DNA from: a virus
IMG/VR virus record: IMGVR_UViG_3300002514_000084
Location: 1 to 38,331 of that record
Strand: one strand, 5' to 3'
DNA length: 38,331 nucleotides
Shown here: one piece after another, positions 1 through 6,744 of the stretch
Layout: the number at the start of each line of letters is the position of its first letter
Position numbering within the stretch: the first letter of the stretch is position 1
Program-made: the position numbers and the translations under genes
Notes under the pieces: model-generated
What the model was told of the DNA's origin: nothing
What the model saw: the letters and a program-made list of their open reading frames with translations, nothing else
The model's database searches: none

Positions 1-236
1 CTCATAATAGCGCGAACTTCGTCCGCAGTATATTCTTCAAGGACGCTAAGAAAGGATTCTTCTATGTCGACTTGCGAACTCATCCACTCCTCAACCTCTT
101 TGATCGTAACACCACTGTGTCCGGCGTGTTTTTTTAAAAACGCGCGCATCTTCTCTTCGCGAGATGGCTTTTTCTTTTCTTTTTTTTCTTTGGGAGATTT
201 TAAAAAATCTCGCCAGCCTTCCATTATAAGGTCCAC
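1..236 (-). CDS. Charged protein of unknown function, N-terminal part only
   Basis: This is an open frame that begins at GTG 236-234 and continues through the left edge of the window, so about 78 N-terminal residues are visible. A GGAGAA ribosome site at 246-241 lies a few bases before the GTG. An ATG at 224-222 (MEGWRDFL) is the alternative start but is farther from the site. The visible protein has a Trp-Arg-x-Phe-Leu motif near its start, then a very Lys/Glu-rich stretch (KEKKEKKKPSREEK) and a second acidic helical segment (VEEWMSSQVDIEES). No domain is recognised. Short proteins beginning with a WRxFL-type motif occur in marine phages, but that is recollection and not evidence of function. 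It follows the membrane peptide gene with no space, so it probably belongs to the same transcript. Confidence 0.7.
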   Translation of the reverse strand, partial: MDLIMEGWRDFLKSPKEKKEKKKPSREEKMRAFLKKHAGHSGVTIKEVEEWMSSQVDIEESFLSVLEEYTADEVRAIM

Positions 237-245
237 AATTTTCTC

Positions 246-386
246 CTACAGAAGCGATCCGACGATAACACCGACTGCGAAGGCGCCGGTGCCCTTCAGT
301 GCCAAGAGAACATACATCTCTCGTTGTCCCTTTAATAATAAAAGGTCCTTGCCTAAAGCTAGGCTATCCAATAATAACTGTTTCAT
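246..386 (-). CDS. 46-aa small membrane protein
   Basis: The reading frame is also open farther upstream, but the start chosen is ATG 386-384, because AAGGA sits about ten bases before it (around 401-397), overlapping the end of the primase gene. The product begins MKQLLLDSLALGKDLLLLKG, has a short charged middle (QREM), and ends in a hydrophobic stretch rich in Gly, Ala and Val (about residues 26-46), which looks like one transmembrane helix reaching the C-terminus. No family is recognised. Its position between the primase gene and the next small gene makes it part of the same operon. A small membrane peptide could act in lysis or superinfection exclusion, but nothing in the sequence decides this. 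Because it is short, the chance of a false call is real. Confidence 0.6.
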   Translation of the reverse strand: MKQLLLDSLALGKDLLLLKGQREMYVLLALKGTGAFAVGVIVGSLL

Positions 387-400
387 TTTAAATGATTCCT

Positions 401-1336
401 TTACACTGACATTGCTAGTGTCAACAGTAAATAGTTGTCTGAAGTGATAAGGGTTGCATTTTCCAGGCATTTCTGGAAGTGTTCTTTATTCATCGAGCCT
501 ACGTCTTCGTTGTCGCCGATATTGACCTTCCAAACTTCGATGTCAAAATCCAATAAAGTCTTGATAATCTCAAGTTCTTTTTTCTTGGCATCTGGGTCGA
601 GTGCCACGTAAACACCTGCGTCCTCTTTAACGATCTTGCGAAGCAGGACAGAGTTCTGATTTAGCGTAGAACCGAGAATAGGAACCGCATTACGACCAGC
701 ATTAATCGCATCAAAAAGTCCCTCCACCAGAACAATATCCGAACTCCAATCCACAAATAAATCATTAAAGATGATGTTCTTGCTAGCTACGGGATTTTTA
801 TACTTCGGATAATAAGCGCGATCATACGAACGCGAAACAAAATAATTCAGATCGCCCTCTTCATCAAATGAAGGGATAATAATGCGACCTTCGTACTCGC
901 CACCGGCACAATATCCCATCTTCCACCAAACAATGTCTTGCTTGCTGATATTTCTTTTCCTTAAATAATTTCTTGCGGCGAAGCCGGTGGGAGGGACATC
1001 CCTGTTTGCCAGAGAAATAAACCCTTCGGGCATCTCAAGTATCTGTTTTTCTTCTATTTTCTCGGCGAATAAATCTTCGAGCTTATCAAAATCAATCTCG
1101 GAAGTGAAGTCTCGCCACTGTGACTTATCATGGTTCGTGCCGAAACGGCGAACGACACGATAGATATTCTTGCCTCGGGTGTCGCACACCCAGCATTTGT
1201 AGTAACCCTTTTCAAGGTTGACGGAGAATTTGCGTTTGTGGTGTTCGCAGTAGGGGCATTTAAAAAGATACTCGTTGTTGGTCCGGTATGGGGACCCCAA
1301 CACATTAGTCAGTATCTTTAGCTTCTTCTCTTTCAC
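401..1336 (-). CDS. DNA primase, gp61/DnaG type (zinc ribbon plus TOPRIM)
   Basis: The protein would make RNA primers for lagging-strand synthesis at the phage replication fork. It has a zinc ribbon with Cys27-x2-Cys30 and Cys48-x2-Cys51. A core segment around residues 150-170 (GRIIIPSFDEEGDL) precedes a TOPRIM domain with the acidic residues Glu205 in VEGLFDA and Asp247/Asp249 in ALDPDA. At 311 aa it is slightly shorter than T4 gp61. The start is uncertain: GTG at 1336 overlaps the resolvase gene by 32 bases and has no good ribosome site, while GTG at 1303, just after the resolvase stop, would remove eleven residues. The longer form keeps a run (LKILTNVLG) before the zinc ribbon that looks like protein sequence. 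No helicase gene is in the window; in T4 the primase works with the gp41 helicase. Confidence 0.88.
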   Translation of the reverse strand: MKEKKLKILTNVLGSPYRTNNEYLFKCPYCEHHKRKFSVNLEKGYYKCWVCDTRGKNIYRVVRRFGTNHDKSQWRDFTSEIDFDKLEDLFAEKIEEKQILEMPEGFISLANRDVPPTGFAARNYLRKRNISKQDIVWWKMGYCAGGEYEGRIIIPSFDEEGDLNYFVSRSYDRAYYPKYKNPVASKNIIFNDLFVDWSSDIVLVEGLFDAINAGRNAVPILGSTLNQNSVLLRKIVKEDAGVYVALDPDAKKKELEIIKTLLDFDIEVWKVNIGDNEDVGSMNKEHFQKCLENATLITSDNYLLLTLAMSV

Positions 1337-1838
1337 GGATCCAGCCTGCCTTTGCGATTACATAGCTGTCCGACCGGTCAGCATAACCAGCCTTGGGATT
1401 TCCATGTCTAGTGTATTGTACCTCAAACCCCGGCACGTTGTCAACAACAAACTGTAAAGAAACAGCTTTTGCCTTCTGTCCCTTGGGGACCTTTATTCCG
1501 CATAGTTTGCGGGCGGATGTGGCGGCGAGATACTTGGGTTCATCGTAAAACATATTATAACACAACCACGAAACAATACCATTTATTTTTGACAAAAGCG
1601 ATAAGGTTTGTGCTGATGAGAACCCGGAGCGGAAAGACTGGAGTGACTGTTCGACATACACCTGCTCTATAGGATATTCGCCCTCTAAGTCCTCCAGGCA
1701 CTTTCTCACAATTTGTATTTTCTTAAAGAAGTTCTTTTCTTTTCGCAAGTCAATGTGGTCGCAGGCAAGGATATTGCCGCCGTGGTCCAATACTGTATAG
1801 CCAGTTATGCTGGTTGATATATCTAAACCTAAAATCAC
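1305..1838 (-). CDS. RuvC-like Holliday junction resolvase
   Basis: A 177-aa protein with an RNase H-like nuclease fold of the RuvC type. The acidic residues that bind metal in this family are present in the right order: Asp6 in the opening LGLDIS, Glu63 in VYVEQS, and Asp154 and Asp157 in the C-terminal ADRSD motif. It would cut branched DNA formed by recombination and replication before packaging, the job done in T4 by the unrelated endonuclease VII (gp49). The start is GTG 1838-1836, which directly follows the stop of the 466-aa gene (TAG then GTG), with GGA about seven bases upstream. Its end overlaps the primase gene by 32 bases, so the two are probably translated from one message. The length is close to bacterial RuvC. 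Confidence 0.87.
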   Translation of the reverse strand: MILGLDISTSITGYTVLDHGGNILACDHIDLRKEKNFFKKIQIVRKCLEDLEGEYPIEQVYVEQSLQSFRSGFSSAQTLSLLSKINGIVSWLCYNMFYDEPKYLAATSARKLCGIKVPKGQKAKAVSLQFVVDNVPGFEVQYTRHGNPKAGYADRSDSYVIAKAGWIREREEAKDTD

Positions 1839-3239
1839 CTATATGTCCAGTTCAATCTTAAACGTGAAATCACGATTTGCAACTTTCTTGATAGGAGTGG
1901 CCGGCTTTGCGATGGCGACCAAATTCATATCCTTGTCATATATTCCAACTTTAGAAATATAAGTTGTTCTCTCGAAAGATGCAGTAGGACTATTATATGA
2001 TGAACTAACAATATTTTTAATACCAATATTCTGATTTTGCATATAACCATCACTACTAACGCCAGCAAAGGCGCCTGAAACGAAGTTGATGAAGGTGGGG
2101 TTATTTGACTGGTTTAGCTCTCCCTTAGGCGCAGTAGCAAACATCGTGATATTTTCTACTTTTGACGTGCCACTCATTTCCAACAAGAATGAAGAGTTCG
2201 GCGCCACAATAGAGCCAGAAATTGATTGACCAAAATAGGTCCAAGCCGGGGCGACAGGAACGCCCAGGGTTACATAAGCCTCTGTGTGGGTACCGTTAGA
2301 AATATCCCAACTCCCCGTAAGTACTATGAATCCTTCGCTGTATAGGGCAATGCCGGCAACGCTGCCAGAACCATTTGAGCCAGCAGGAGCCGTTTGATAT
2401 AGGACTCCATTTTGATTTTTATCTTCAAGGCGCCCAATTAGTGTTCCTGTGACATAAAAATCCAACTTCATTGTGCCCGGCTTGATACGAGTACCATAAA
2501 AAATTGTTGGAATGCTGATGAGTCCAACGTCGCAAATATCGAAATCGCGTACTATGGGTTCAACACTAGAAGAATATGAAAAATGCGGACTAATATAATC
2601 ATAATGGTTTATTGTATTTTTAAGCGCCCTCAGGTGCGTTACAGAGCCTGGGTAGGTAACAGTTAATTCATCAGTTGCAGCTTCAGGGGATGGCTCAGCG
2701 ATAATAGGACTCGTGTAGCGTGCCAGCGCTGCAGGATAAAGTTCCTTAGTAATTTTCGAAGTATAAGGAAAGCTTCCTATGAATACTTCTCCGAGAACTC
2801 CGGCAGAGAACTTACCGGACGTTACGGAGTTAAAGGATAGCCGAGTTGCGTCTTTTACCATATATTGATAAATGAGACCTGTGTTAGCCACAGACTTGAG
2901 GGGATCGGCAGGATCTGCGTACCAGCTCGCGGTTAGTTGATCAGTTACATCATCAGAGAACGCCGTAATATATCCGTTCACCATAGTTTGAGTAATTGTC
3001 TCGCCGTTGCGGTCGAAGGTGTCTATCTCTGTACAGGGCTCTGCGCGCCGGTCAATATTTAATTCATATAAATTTATGCTGCCGGGGTCTGTGAGCCGGA
3101 TTGAGCTGGTAACGGAGCCAGATATATCAGGGGTGTTATTATAATACGCTGATCCATTATAGATAAAATATTTTACCTCTGGATGAGTCTTCAACGTGTT
3201 TATATAAACATCGTTTTTCTTAAATTTATAAACTGACAT
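1839..3239 (-). CDS. Virion structural protein, paralogue of the 372-aa gene
   Basis: A 466-aa protein rich in Ser, Thr, Gly and aromatic residues, as expected for a beta-rich tail or fibre component. No catalytic motif is seen. Its second half matches the 372-aa product encoded at 3292-4410: a segment with IKPGTMKLDFYV parallels IKKGSFTITLNV, AGIALYSEGFIVLTGSW parallels AGLLYYQAGIAVVTASV, and the C-terminal block VGIYDKDMNLVAIAKPATPI parallels VGLYSADSELLAVAKLSEPL. The two are therefore diverged copies of one architecture with different N-terminal parts. ATG 3239 has an AGAGG ribosome site, and a 52-base gap upstream carries an AT-rich palindrome. It is the last structural gene before the replication genes. 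The exact place in the virion is unknown; a distal fibre or decoration protein fits best. Confidence 0.8.
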   Translation of the reverse strand: MSVYKFKKNDVYINTLKTHPEVKYFIYNGSAYYNNTPDISGSVTSSIRLTDPGSINLYELNIDRRAEPCTEIDTFDRNGETITQTMVNGYITAFSDDVTDQLTASWYADPADPLKSVANTGLIYQYMVKDATRLSFNSVTSGKFSAGVLGEVFIGSFPYTSKITKELYPAALARYTSPIIAEPSPEAATDELTVTYPGSVTHLRALKNTINHYDYISPHFSYSSSVEPIVRDFDICDVGLISIPTIFYGTRIKPGTMKLDFYVTGTLIGRLEDKNQNGVLYQTAPAGSNGSGSVAGIALYSEGFIVLTGSWDISNGTHTEAYVTLGVPVAPAWTYFGQSISGSIVAPNSSFLLEMSGTSKVENITMFATAPKGELNQSNNPTFINFVSGAFAGVSSDGYMQNQNIGIKNIVSSSYNSPTASFERTTYISKVGIYDKDMNLVAIAKPATPIKKVANRDFTFKIELDI

Positions 3240-3248
3240 GTTAGACCT

Positions 3249-3265
3249 CTACTATTATAAATAGT
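3249..3265 (-). promoter_or_regulatory. AT-rich palindrome with ACTATTTATA, possible late promoter or leader element
   Basis: The 52-base gap between the 372-aa and 466-aa genes holds the perfect inverted repeat ACTATTATAAATAGT (3251-3265, plus strand). Read on the coding strand it contains ACTATTTATA, ending 16 bases before the ATG of the 466-aa gene. The same ten bases lie at the same distance before the 328-aa gene. On the plus strand the sequence reads TATAAATA, the T4 late promoter consensus, but in the direction away from the gene. It may be a diverged late promoter or a short mRNA hairpin just before the ribosome site. No experiment supports either. Confidence 0.35.
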
Positions 3266-3291
3266 TTGATCCAATTTTTAAGAATTCTATG

Positions 3292-4410
3292 TTAGTAATC
3301 TAAGCGAACCCGTAATGTAAATTCGGTCGATGGATCTTTCTTAAGCGGTTCTGATAGTTTAGCAACTGCCAATAATTCGCTGTCTGCCGAGTACAAACCA
3401 ACCGTAGTAGCATAACTGACGGGAGAGTCTGTGGAATTATTCTTTACTACAAGCTTACTGGCGCTTAAGTAAGTTGGGTTGGAAGAATAATTGAAATCAT
3501 TATGATTTGCTCTGCAGAAATAAATCGTAGAATTCAATTCCGTAGTATTGTTAAACTGGATATTGTTAATGCGATGTCTAAAGTCGTCGCAGGCGCCTGA
3601 AATTGCCGAACCCGTTAGGACCCCCTCGATACTGAGAAGGTTGGTCGACGGCGGTAATGCCGCGGGACTGGCTGTACTCATGGTGCAGGGAGTAGACAGG
3701 AGATTTCCGAAAACCGATGCGGTTACAACTGCAATTCCAGCCTGGTAATACAGCAAACCAGCAGCTACATAGCCATTGGGTCCAAAATTAGGATTCTCTG
3801 CGGGGATTCCCGTTTCCAAGGCTGAGCCAGTAGCATACAAGATGCCATACTCGCCAGCTGGCGAATTTACTTTATACCCTGTGGATCCACTCTTATCGGT
3901 CAGGTTAATCACTTTTGTGTTGAATGCACTAGCACCGGTTGGATCGTAATCTTCACCCACATTAAGGGTAATAGTGAAGCTGCCCTTCTTGATCTCGTCT
4001 TTTGCCAGGAGGCGCGTAAAGTTAATGAAGCATGCCTCATCAATTTTAGTGCCACCGGTAAGATCACCGTCTTCATCAAATCGTCGCACAGCGTTCGACT
4101 GATCAAACCCAGCAAGTATTTGAGCCATCTCATTGTAAATGTTGATCTTCTTGGCATTCTGAGTGTTAGAAGATGCAGATAATCCTGAGGAGTTGGCATA
4201 TCCAACGGTAAAATCGATAATGTGGTTTGCTGATGAACTCAAGTACGGATAGTCGTATGTAGACTGAAACATTCCGTGGGAAAAGTTTTTGATATTTGCG
4301 TCCGCATACGTTCCGGATAAAATTGATCCGGTGATTGGGATCGCCTCGTGAAGCATATTCCTGGTGGAAACAACGTCCTTCGGGTTAATCGTCTTAAATG
4401 AAGTTGCCAT
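3292..4410 (-). CDS. Virion structural protein, paralogue of the 466-aa gene
   Basis: A 372-aa protein starting MATSFKTINPKDVVSTRNML. It is Ser/Thr/Asn rich, with many short alternating polar-hydrophobic runs that suggest beta structure. The last two thirds share the architecture of the 466-aa neighbour: an IKKGSFTITLNV segment, an AGLLYYQAGIAVVTASV strand pair and a C-terminal VGLYSADSELLAVAKLSEPL block ending in an acidic RVRLDY tail. The N-terminal third (CDEDGDLTGGTKIDEACF-like region excluded) does not match the paralogue. The start is ATG 4410-4408 with AAGGA about nine bases upstream, and the gap to the upstream gene is 12 bases. No enzyme motif is visible. A role as a fibre or baseplate-decorating protein is inferred from context and from the paralogy. 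Confidence 0.8.
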   Translation of the reverse strand: MATSFKTINPKDVVSTRNMLHEAIPITGSILSGTYADANIKNFSHGMFQSTYDYPYLSSSANHIIDFTVGYANSSGLSASSNTQNAKKINIYNEMAQILAGFDQSNAVRRFDEDGDLTGGTKIDEACFINFTRLLAKDEIKKGSFTITLNVGEDYDPTGASAFNTKVINLTDKSGSTGYKVNSPAGEYGILYATGSALETGIPAENPNFGPNGYVAAGLLYYQAGIAVVTASVFGNLLSTPCTMSTASPAALPPSTNLLSIEGVLTGSAISGACDDFRHRINNIQFNNTTELNSTIYFCRANHNDFNYSSNPTYLSASKLVVKNNSTDSPVSYATTVGLYSADSELLAVAKLSEPLKKDPSTEFTLRVRLDY

Positions 4411-4422
4411 TATCTATAATCC

Positions 4423-5409
4423 TTATGAGCTAAGCTTAACAAACCTAATTGGTATATCAACACTATATCCGGTATTAACACCAGATATTCTAATTGTCGA
4501 ATCAATAAACTTGTATGCGTTTGTCCCGGGTACTAAAGCAGCGCCGGAATCCGCTGAGTTTGCAATTGTTGCGGTGCCGATGGTGCCGAGTTGATCAAAC
4601 AAAAATTCACTATTTCTCAACTCTAAACTTGCACCTAGTCGGAAAGCGATCTTAGTTCCACGTGGACCTAAAATAGAGGACGCATCCTCGGCGCCCAAGT
4701 TACTAACATAGCCCCGGCCGGAGTTGCCGGAGATGAAATAATAGTTAGCAATCCCATCATCATCCAAAAAGGAGTAAGATGCCGGGGAGAGCTGCACATT
4801 CGATGCTGCGTTTTTGGCTGACTTGGCTGATGCATTGCCGGCATCAGGAAAGATTTGCCCCAGTCGGTTGTCAATCTGAATGATGTACTGAGTTTCAACG
4901 AGCTGGTCTTCGAGAGGTTCTTCTTTTGGCTTTTCATCAGTGTTCAGTCCCTGTTGAAGCTCGATGCGTGAGACATCGTTTCCGGGGCGATAGCCGTTTA
5001 ATATGCCGGCGCCAAGGAAAGATCCGAAGCCGGTTTCCACCGTACTTTTGTCGACCGGAACAACAAATGAACCATTAGCGTTCAATTCCGAGCCTTGTCC
5101 AGACTCCGTGAAGAGCTTAACGACTGGTAAATATAACAAATCATTGTTATTTACCGTTAGAAGACGAGACTTCATGCTCGACATATTGTTGGTAAATGCC
5201 TCTAGAACCGGTGTTTGTAGCACTGTCAGATCATAATATGCTGATCCGTTAGCATTGTTTTTGTCATAGAGACCATAGTCGATCTCGTCGTCGCCTAAAG
5301 CGAACTTATCGATCTTGAAACTACCGTCCCCCTTGGCTAAGCGAAGCCTCCCGGCGTCCGTAAGGACTGCGTCAAGTATAATGTCTCCTGAATTGTCTAA
5401 GAATCCCAT
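4423..5409 (-). CDS. Virion structural protein with tail-fibre-like N-terminus
   Basis: A 328-aa protein. Its N-terminus (about residues 10-50) has the pattern VLTDAGRLRLAKG, then FALGDDEIDYGLYD. This recalls the N-terminal attachment domain of phage tail fibre proteins, where 'LT.AG...L' is followed by 'A.GDG'. The product encoded at 12485-13462 carries the same pattern (LTEYGKHMLSLG, then AFFDDEILY), so the two proteins may attach to similar sites. The rest is Asn/Ser/Gly rich with no recognised domain. The start is ATG 5409-5407, preceded by an AGAGAGGA ribosome site and by the ACTATTTATA element in a 45-base gap. It is most likely a baseplate or fibre-attachment protein; the function is inferred. 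Confidence 0.8.
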   Translation of the reverse strand: MGFLDNSGDIILDAVLTDAGRLRLAKGDGSFKIDKFALGDDEIDYGLYDKNNANGSAYYDLTVLQTPVLEAFTNNMSSMKSRLLTVNNNDLLYLPVVKLFTESGQGSELNANGSFVVPVDKSTVETGFGSFLGAGILNGYRPGNDVSRIELQQGLNTDEKPKEEPLEDQLVETQYIIQIDNRLGQIFPDAGNASAKSAKNAASNVQLSPASYSFLDDDGIANYYFISGNSGRGYVSNLGAEDASSILGPRGTKIAFRLGASLELRNSEFLFDQLGTIGTATIANSADSGAALVPGTNAYKFIDSTIRISGVNTGYSVDIPIRFVKLSS

Positions 5410-5417
5410 CTTTTGTT

Positions 5418-5436
5418 CCTCTCTCTATAAATAGTA
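5418..5436 (-). promoter_or_regulatory. ACTATTTATA element upstream of the 328-aa gene
   Basis: The 45-base gap between the 425-aa and 328-aa genes contains, on the coding strand, ACTATTTATA followed by GAGAGAGGA. The ten-base element ends 16 bases before the ATG, exactly as it does in front of the 466-aa gene. The plus strand again reads TATAAATAG (5426-5434). A repeated position relative to the start codon suggests a shared regulatory role, but the element is short and AT-rich. Two copies could also reflect duplication of the leader. Confidence 0.35.
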
Positions 5437-5454
5437 GTAATAATTAGTTATTTC

Positions 5455-6732
5455 CTAAGGAGTTATAACTCCTGTGTTTTTAAATGTTAAGTTCAAATCA
5501 ATTTTTCTTCCAGTCTTCTTACTAATCACTCTAATTTTGAATTGTTTTTCCCATACACTATCAACGCCTGACTGACCTAAAATTGCAGAAGTGCCGCCTG
5601 GTTCAGAGCCGATGGCGATCGCGCCTATGTTATTCGCCTGAATAGAATTAGGGTCATATACAGTTTGTGACAGTCGGGGTCTAATAGCCATATATTTTCT
5701 ACCAGACTTCTGATAAGGAGGGGTAGCTGTTGTTATTGAGAATGGTTTTGTTGTTAAATACATCTGACCGTGATTGTCAATCATTTCAACTTCAAATATA
5801 TAAGTTGGATTAGAAATATTTTGATGTACATCCATCGAGCGCGCACAATACCAGTATTTCTTATTTGGAATTATAGTGTCTACAAAATGCGCAGCAGTAG
5901 AAGATTTATCTGGGCCCACGATAGATTGCAGGGGCGCCTCGGTCAGACTTTTGCCACGAAAATTGGGGTATAAACTACTGCCCACCAATTCAGGCTTTGT
6001 ATTTACTCTAAAAAGTTCATATGCCTTTATCGGGTCATCGTTTTTGTACTCTAGAAGGGGAGTGTTGGGGTCGCTTAGGCTGGCTTCTGTGTCGACAGTT
6101 ATACCATGCTGTGACGCGTATTCCGTCTGTATGAGCCCTAAATCGTTATCTTGTAATACAATTGGCTTCTCTAGTTTTTCTCCTGAGTTCGAGTTCAACA
6201 TTATCAAAACTTTATTGTTAACACCCTTATAAGGAACAAAAGTGATTTCCGGGGGTGTCGGTGGGCGATCTGTTATCGTTGACTCTATTGAGCAGTAATC
6301 CGTTTCAAAAGAAACTATATCCCTGTTGTTCACAACTGTAATCTCTGCTGCCGGGGGATTTGCCATTAGCGGCGGTGTTGTATCAGAGGTGAACCTAATA
6401 GTGAAGGGGGTACTGTCGCTATTGGTTATGCGGTAACTAATATCTAGCTCACCGTTGTCCATGGCAGCGGTCAGTATTGCTGTGTCAGGCGATGATGCAT
6501 CGATTTGTGCGGCATTAGAAACCGGGACGATGCGGGCATCTATCTCATACTGCCGTGGCGCGCGGTCTTCGACAAAAGCGTCATCAAATGCTTGTTGAAC
6601 TCGAGCGATTAGTTGGCTAACAGTGAGCGGCTGCCCGCCATCATGAGACGGGTCAAATACTATTGGGCCGGCTATGAAAGAGTGTCCAGTATCCTGCTCC
6701 TCGATATCAATATTCCAGTAAAATGACGTCAT
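5455..6732 (-). CDS. Virion structural protein with fibronectin III-like segment
   Basis: A 425-aa protein starting MTSFYWNIDIEEQDTGHSF. No full domain can be named with certainty. Residues of about 155-340 include PPEITFVPYKGVNNKVLIML, and later a segment with KKYWYCARSMDVHQNISNP followed by TYIFEVEM. This resembles an Ig or fibronectin type III beta-sandwich, in which an aromatic strand (YWYCARS) precedes an 'N.S.PS.. Y.. EV' strand. The upstream 912-aa product has a similar strand pattern. The start is ATG 6732-6730 with AGGA about ten bases upstream, overlapping the stop of the 912-aa gene. No catalytic motif is seen. Its place between two other virion-type genes suggests a baseplate-associated or fibre protein. 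Confidence 0.75.
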   Translation of the reverse strand: MTSFYWNIDIEEQDTGHSFIAGPIVFDPSHDGGQPLTVSQLIARVQQAFDDAFVEDRAPRQYEIDARIVPVSNAAQIDASSPDTAILTAAMDNGELDISYRITNSDSTPFTIRFTSDTTPPLMANPPAAEITVVNNRDIVSFETDYCSIESTITDRPPTPPEITFVPYKGVNNKVLIMLNSNSGEKLEKPIVLQDNDLGLIQTEYASQHGITVDTEASLSDPNTPLLEYKNDDPIKAYELFRVNTKPELVGSSLYPNFRGKSLTEAPLQSIVGPDKSSTAAHFVDTIIPNKKYWYCARSMDVHQNISNPTYIFEVEMIDNHGQMYLTTKPFSITTATPPYQKSGRKYMAIRPRLSQTVYDPNSIQANNIGAIAIGSEPGGTSAILGQSGVDSVWEKQFKIRVISKKTGRKIDLNLTFKNTGVITP

Positions 6733-6744
6733 TATTCTGTATTC

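Noticed and set aside
64-447. Plus-strand open frame of 127 codons at the left end
   Set aside because: It lies opposite three minus-strand genes with good ribosome sites, and its product has Ser/Phe/Arg-rich, antisense-like composition.
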